Position numbers and translations under genes: made by a program. From the NCBI GenBank assembly GCA_012840755.1, contig DUWA01000019.1, positions 1 through 5,645 of the forward strand: a DNA stretch of 5,645 nucleotides, given 5' to 3'. This DNA is from Mycoplasmatota bacterium (lineage in GTDB: Bacteria > Bacillota_I > Bacilli_A > RF39 > UBA660). Positions 5,599 through 5,645 of this stretch are shown here, piece after piece; positions within the stretch are counted from its first letter, which is position 1; the number at the start of each line of letters is the position of its first letter. The notes beneath the pieces were generated by a model, which saw nothing but the letters and a program-made list of their open reading frames with translations, did no database searches and was not told where the DNA came from.

Positions 5599-5645
5599 TT
5601 AAAAACGTTAAAAACATTAATATTTATTGTAATATTTTAAAAAAT

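Noticed and set aside
5599..5615. Two direct copies of TTAAAAAC at a 9-base spacing
   Set aside because: Only two short AT-rich copies, not spaced by a helical turn, and no other sign of an operator, iteron or CRISPR unit.

Overview
The window is very AT-rich. TGG codes for Trp and TGA is used as a stop, so the standard code applies. With A-rich Shine-Dalgarno sites and AT-rich hairpin terminators, this points to a low-GC Bacillota bacterium, perhaps an uncultivated gut Bacilli/Clostridia or Mollicutes relative. That placement rests on composition and gene style only.

Left two thirds, + strand: a two-gene carbon-metabolism unit. A short leader with a perfect extended -10 box, sitting next to a (TA)n tract, leads into a divergent pyruvate kinase (58-1473). 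Ten bases later, behind a very strong Shine-Dalgarno that overlaps the kinase stop codon, comes an 808-residue GH31 alpha-glucosidase-family protein (1484-3910). The unit closes with a clear rho-independent terminator (3928-3968). The plain reading is that the GH31 protein trims alpha-glucosides to glucose and pyruvate kinase performs the last ATP-yielding step of glycolysis. Both proteins, however, carry unusual residues at family-defining positions. The kinase has Leu, Glu and Gly where the K+-dependent enzymes have Thr, Lys and Glu. The GH31 protein keeps the nucleophile Asp but has Lys in place of the acid/base Asp, and other pocket residues are changed.

Right third, - strand: a decayed small operon converging on the first one. 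Read right to left, it has a promoter region with a 9-bp inverted repeat over its -10 box. Next is a small secreted-protein gene broken by three frameshifts and a nonsense codon (5426-4916). Then comes an ABC-transporter ATPase that has lost its Walker A half (4915-4616). Last is an apparently intact 167-residue membrane-anchored protein (4619-4116), coupled to the ATPase by a 4-base GTGA overlap and ending in its own hairpin terminator. The order suggests a former export or bacteriocin-like cassette in which only the last gene is still whole. No permease is visible.

The 205-base gap between the two convergent units holds both terminators and no gene that I can support. The right edge (5427-5645) holds promoters and short repeats only. 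I see no RNA gene, CRISPR array, transposase or att site. The most rewarding items are the two divergent enzymes and the reconstructable pseudogene operon, rather than a clearly new system.
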